Origin: Chamaecrista fasciculata
Lineage: Eukaryota; Streptophyta; Magnoliopsida; Fabales; Fabaceae
Assembly (NCBI GenBank): GCA_003254925.1
Contig: QANZ01049188.1
Coordinates: 470,411-534,410, forward strand
Direction: 5' to 3'
Length of the DNA: 64,000 nucleotides
Made by a program: the position numbers and the translations under genes. Shown in pieces: positions 62,301 through 64,000 of this stretch (positions within the stretch are counted from its first letter, which is position 1; each line of letters begins with the position of its first letter). The notes under the pieces are model-generated. The model made no database searches, was not told the DNA's origin, and worked only from the letters and a program-made list of their open reading frames with translations.

Positions 62301-63529
62301 AACTGCAAAAATTCAAAAAGCAAGCCATCAGAAATATAAATACTTTCCAAGTGTTCTTAAGCATTTAAGGTTCATATTATTATATACCATTCACAATCAA
62401 AATTACCACCCACATCTTCTGTGTATAGTGCATCTTATAAGCCATCACTTTGAATAAACAATTTGGTAATGTTAAGATTTCTTTCCCCTCTAGGATAGTG
62501 CTCCTATTTTTCTTTAGAAGGGGTTTTTTATAAAGGACTTGCCAACGAATAAAGAGCTCTTTCAGGCTAATAATATGAATTTATTGTTTTCTTTTTCTGC
62601 ATTAAGGACAGTTTCTAGGAGAGTTTCTTGTTCTCCTTCTCACTGATCTTAATAGTGATTGAGATTGTTCCTCCAAACAGCACCAACTTCGCGAAGCATA
62701 CCATCCACTAAGAAGATCATAAAAACATTGTTACAAGTTCTAGTTTCTAGGCAAAGCAAGATAATGAATCCAGCGAGTACAAAGATTAATCACGAGAGCA
62801 TATAACCTATTATCTATGGCTTGACTGATATTGCTGGCATCCAAACACTTTGGGCCACCTCTAATCCAAGTCATCTGCCCAGATGGTCCAGTAACCTGAA
62901 CAAAGTCACAATGTAATCAGTCACAAGACAAGAACTCCTGAAAGAATCTCAGTTAAACATAAGTATTCATACGATGATATAGTATGATGCAATTAAGACT
63001 AACAATTACTTGAGGCGAAAGAGAAAGAAGTGATTTGATTACTGATAATGCTGATAATCCTTCAAAAAAGTGAAGCATCGTTCAAAATGTATTCTCAAAA
63101 GTGACAGTCATATAGACGGGTGGTCTGTTAAACAAGAAAGTATTCCCTAGTGACGACTCACAACCTTTGTCGCTATTACGATGCGATCCCGAGGGATTTT
63201 CCTATCGCGAATCCAACGGCCAAGATACACTTCGCTCCTCCCCTGAGTGTGAGGACGCTGAGGCACCGGATACATTTCGGCGGAATCAAAGAAGTTGATG
63301 CCGGCATCGAAGGCCTCATCGAGAAGGCGAAAAGATTGAGGCAGCGTGTTCTGCTCCCCAAAAGTCATGGTCCCTGGGCGTATTGAAACATGGTTTAGCT
63401 GAATTTTAATGTAAAAAATAATGAAGACAACGAAGAAGAAGAAAACGCGTATATGTTGAAAGAGGACGAACCCAAGCAGAGTCTTGAAACAGTGAGATTA
63501 GGAGCCAGGTTGAAGAGAGGAACCAACAT
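59367..63529 (-). CDS. Tas-like aldo/keto reductase
   Basis: Eleven exons on the minus strand: 63529-63472, 63373-63165, 62895-62807, 62302-62246, 62095-61987, 61896-61795, 61649-61585, 61160-61057, 60917-60853, 60303-60249, 59527-59367; 1074 nt, 357 aa. A (beta/alpha)8 NAD(P)H-dependent oxidoreductase related to bacterial Tas and plant proteins annotated as aldo/keto reductase. The catalytic tetrad is present: Asp49 and Tyr54 (FFDSAEMYP), Lys89 (IATK) and His134 (QIHWPDR). Cofactor-end motifs AYSPLAMGILSGKY and VVFGATK are clear. The short N-terminus (NLTVSRLCLGTMTFGEQNT) shows no transit peptide, so a cytosolic location is likely. The natural substrate is unknown. The first intron splits the conserved LG|TMTFG glycine. 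The start codon is 128 bp from a tRNA gene on the same strand. Confidence 0.93.
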
Positions 63530-63640
63530 TATTCGAATTTTCTGTTTAGGGACCAAATTGGGTTCGATGAGTACTGAATGAGCAAAAAGGGAGGGAAGTC
63601 AAGAGAAGAAGCAGCGAAGTTGGATAAGGCTTATGTGACC

Positions 63641-63645
63641 AAAAA
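63641..63645 (-). terminator. Pol III terminator of tRNA-Ala
   Basis: A run of five T on the minus strand begins 11 bases after the discriminator base of the tRNA gene. Confidence 0.7.
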
Positions 63646-63656
63646 GTCTCCGAAAT

Positions 63657-63729
63657 TGGAGATGCAGGGGATCGAACCCTGTACCTCTCGCATGCAAAGC
63701 GAGCGCTCTACCATTTGAGCTACATCCCC
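63657..63729 (-). tRNA. tRNA-Ala (anticodon UGC)
   Basis: Minus strand, 73 nt including the discriminator A. The acceptor stem GGGGATG pairs with CATCTCC (one G-U). The D-arm has TAGCTCAAATGGTAGAGC, the A box. The anticodon stem CTCGC/GCGAG encloses loop TTTGCAT with anticodon TGC. The T-arm GGGTTCGATCC is the B box. No intron. An ACAAC motif just upstream suits plant pol III starts. Confidence 0.95.
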
Positions 63730-64000
63730 AGTTGTTATTTACACTTGTTTTTATACTTCACATATAATATTAAAATGATAGAACGATCTAACCAAACATT
63801 TTGGCGGGAAACACAAGATTTGACTCACTCAAAACTCAATTCTATGTTTGATTTCTACACGGCTGGTCTTTCAGAAAGTTACAGATAGGTCATGGGAGAG
63901 GGAGACAGCTGCCACCTATGATAAATATAATTCACAAAAAATTACTAATTGCTTAGTGATACTATTTAATGTAATATTTTGAGACTTCTATATTTCATAA
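63730..64000. other. AT-rich DNA at the right edge
   Basis: Upstream flank of the tRNA gene; no gene visible before the window ends. Confidence 0.6.

Overview
This is nuclear DNA from a flowering plant, most likely a eudicot. The genes carry many short introns with U/A-rich, GT-AG borders, and several families are plant-specific: a ROP GTPase-activating protein with a CRIB motif, a class III peroxidase, a PLS-type PPR protein and a BSU1-like kelch phosphatase. Intergenic DNA is AT-rich and full of small transposons. Ten protein genes, one of them cut by the left edge, and one tRNA gene are supported. Exon coordinates were built by hand from reading frame, splice sites and remembered family sequence. 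For every complete spliced gene the exons sum to an open frame.

Layout. 1-1638 (+): 3' half of a mitochondrial carrier. 6598-11138 (+): BRN1-like (Bruno/CELF) RNA-binding protein. 13121-13558 (+): small acidic protein of unknown function. 15195-17559 (-): ROPGAP. 17560-25925: 8.3 kb without a gene but rich in transposons (SINE, 1.07-kb hairpin Mutator-like element, hAT MITE). 25926-27387 (+): secretory peroxidase with a SINE in intron 2. 30209-33091 (+): NPL4. 34397-42614 (+): cohesin SCC3, 22 exons. 43144-43440: degenerate plastid ycf1 fragment. 44063-45646 (-): UTP15/SWA1. 46912-48969 (-): PPR protein. 49703-57687 (-): BSL1, 21 exons. 59367-63529 (-): Tas-like aldo/keto reductase, 11 exons. 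63657-63729 (-): tRNA-Ala(UGC).

The genes are mostly housekeeping and do not form a pathway. Their order is informative. As I recall the Arabidopsis map, carrier, BRN1, ROPGAP and BSL1 lie together near At4g03080-At4g03115, while NPL4, SCC3 and SWA1 are consecutive at At2g47970-At2g47990. Here the second block sits inside the first. This suggests an ancestral order that Arabidopsis lost by duplication and fractionation.

The most unusual non-coding signal is a recurring scar: at least seven inserts of about 14-22 bp, each an oligo(A) or oligo(T) run plus a few bases, flanked by 11-17-bp direct repeats. They look like extremely truncated retroposition events. A normal truncated LINE tail with the same architecture lies at 49075-49426. 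Three single-N positions are each flanked by near-identical direct repeats and look like assembly joints.
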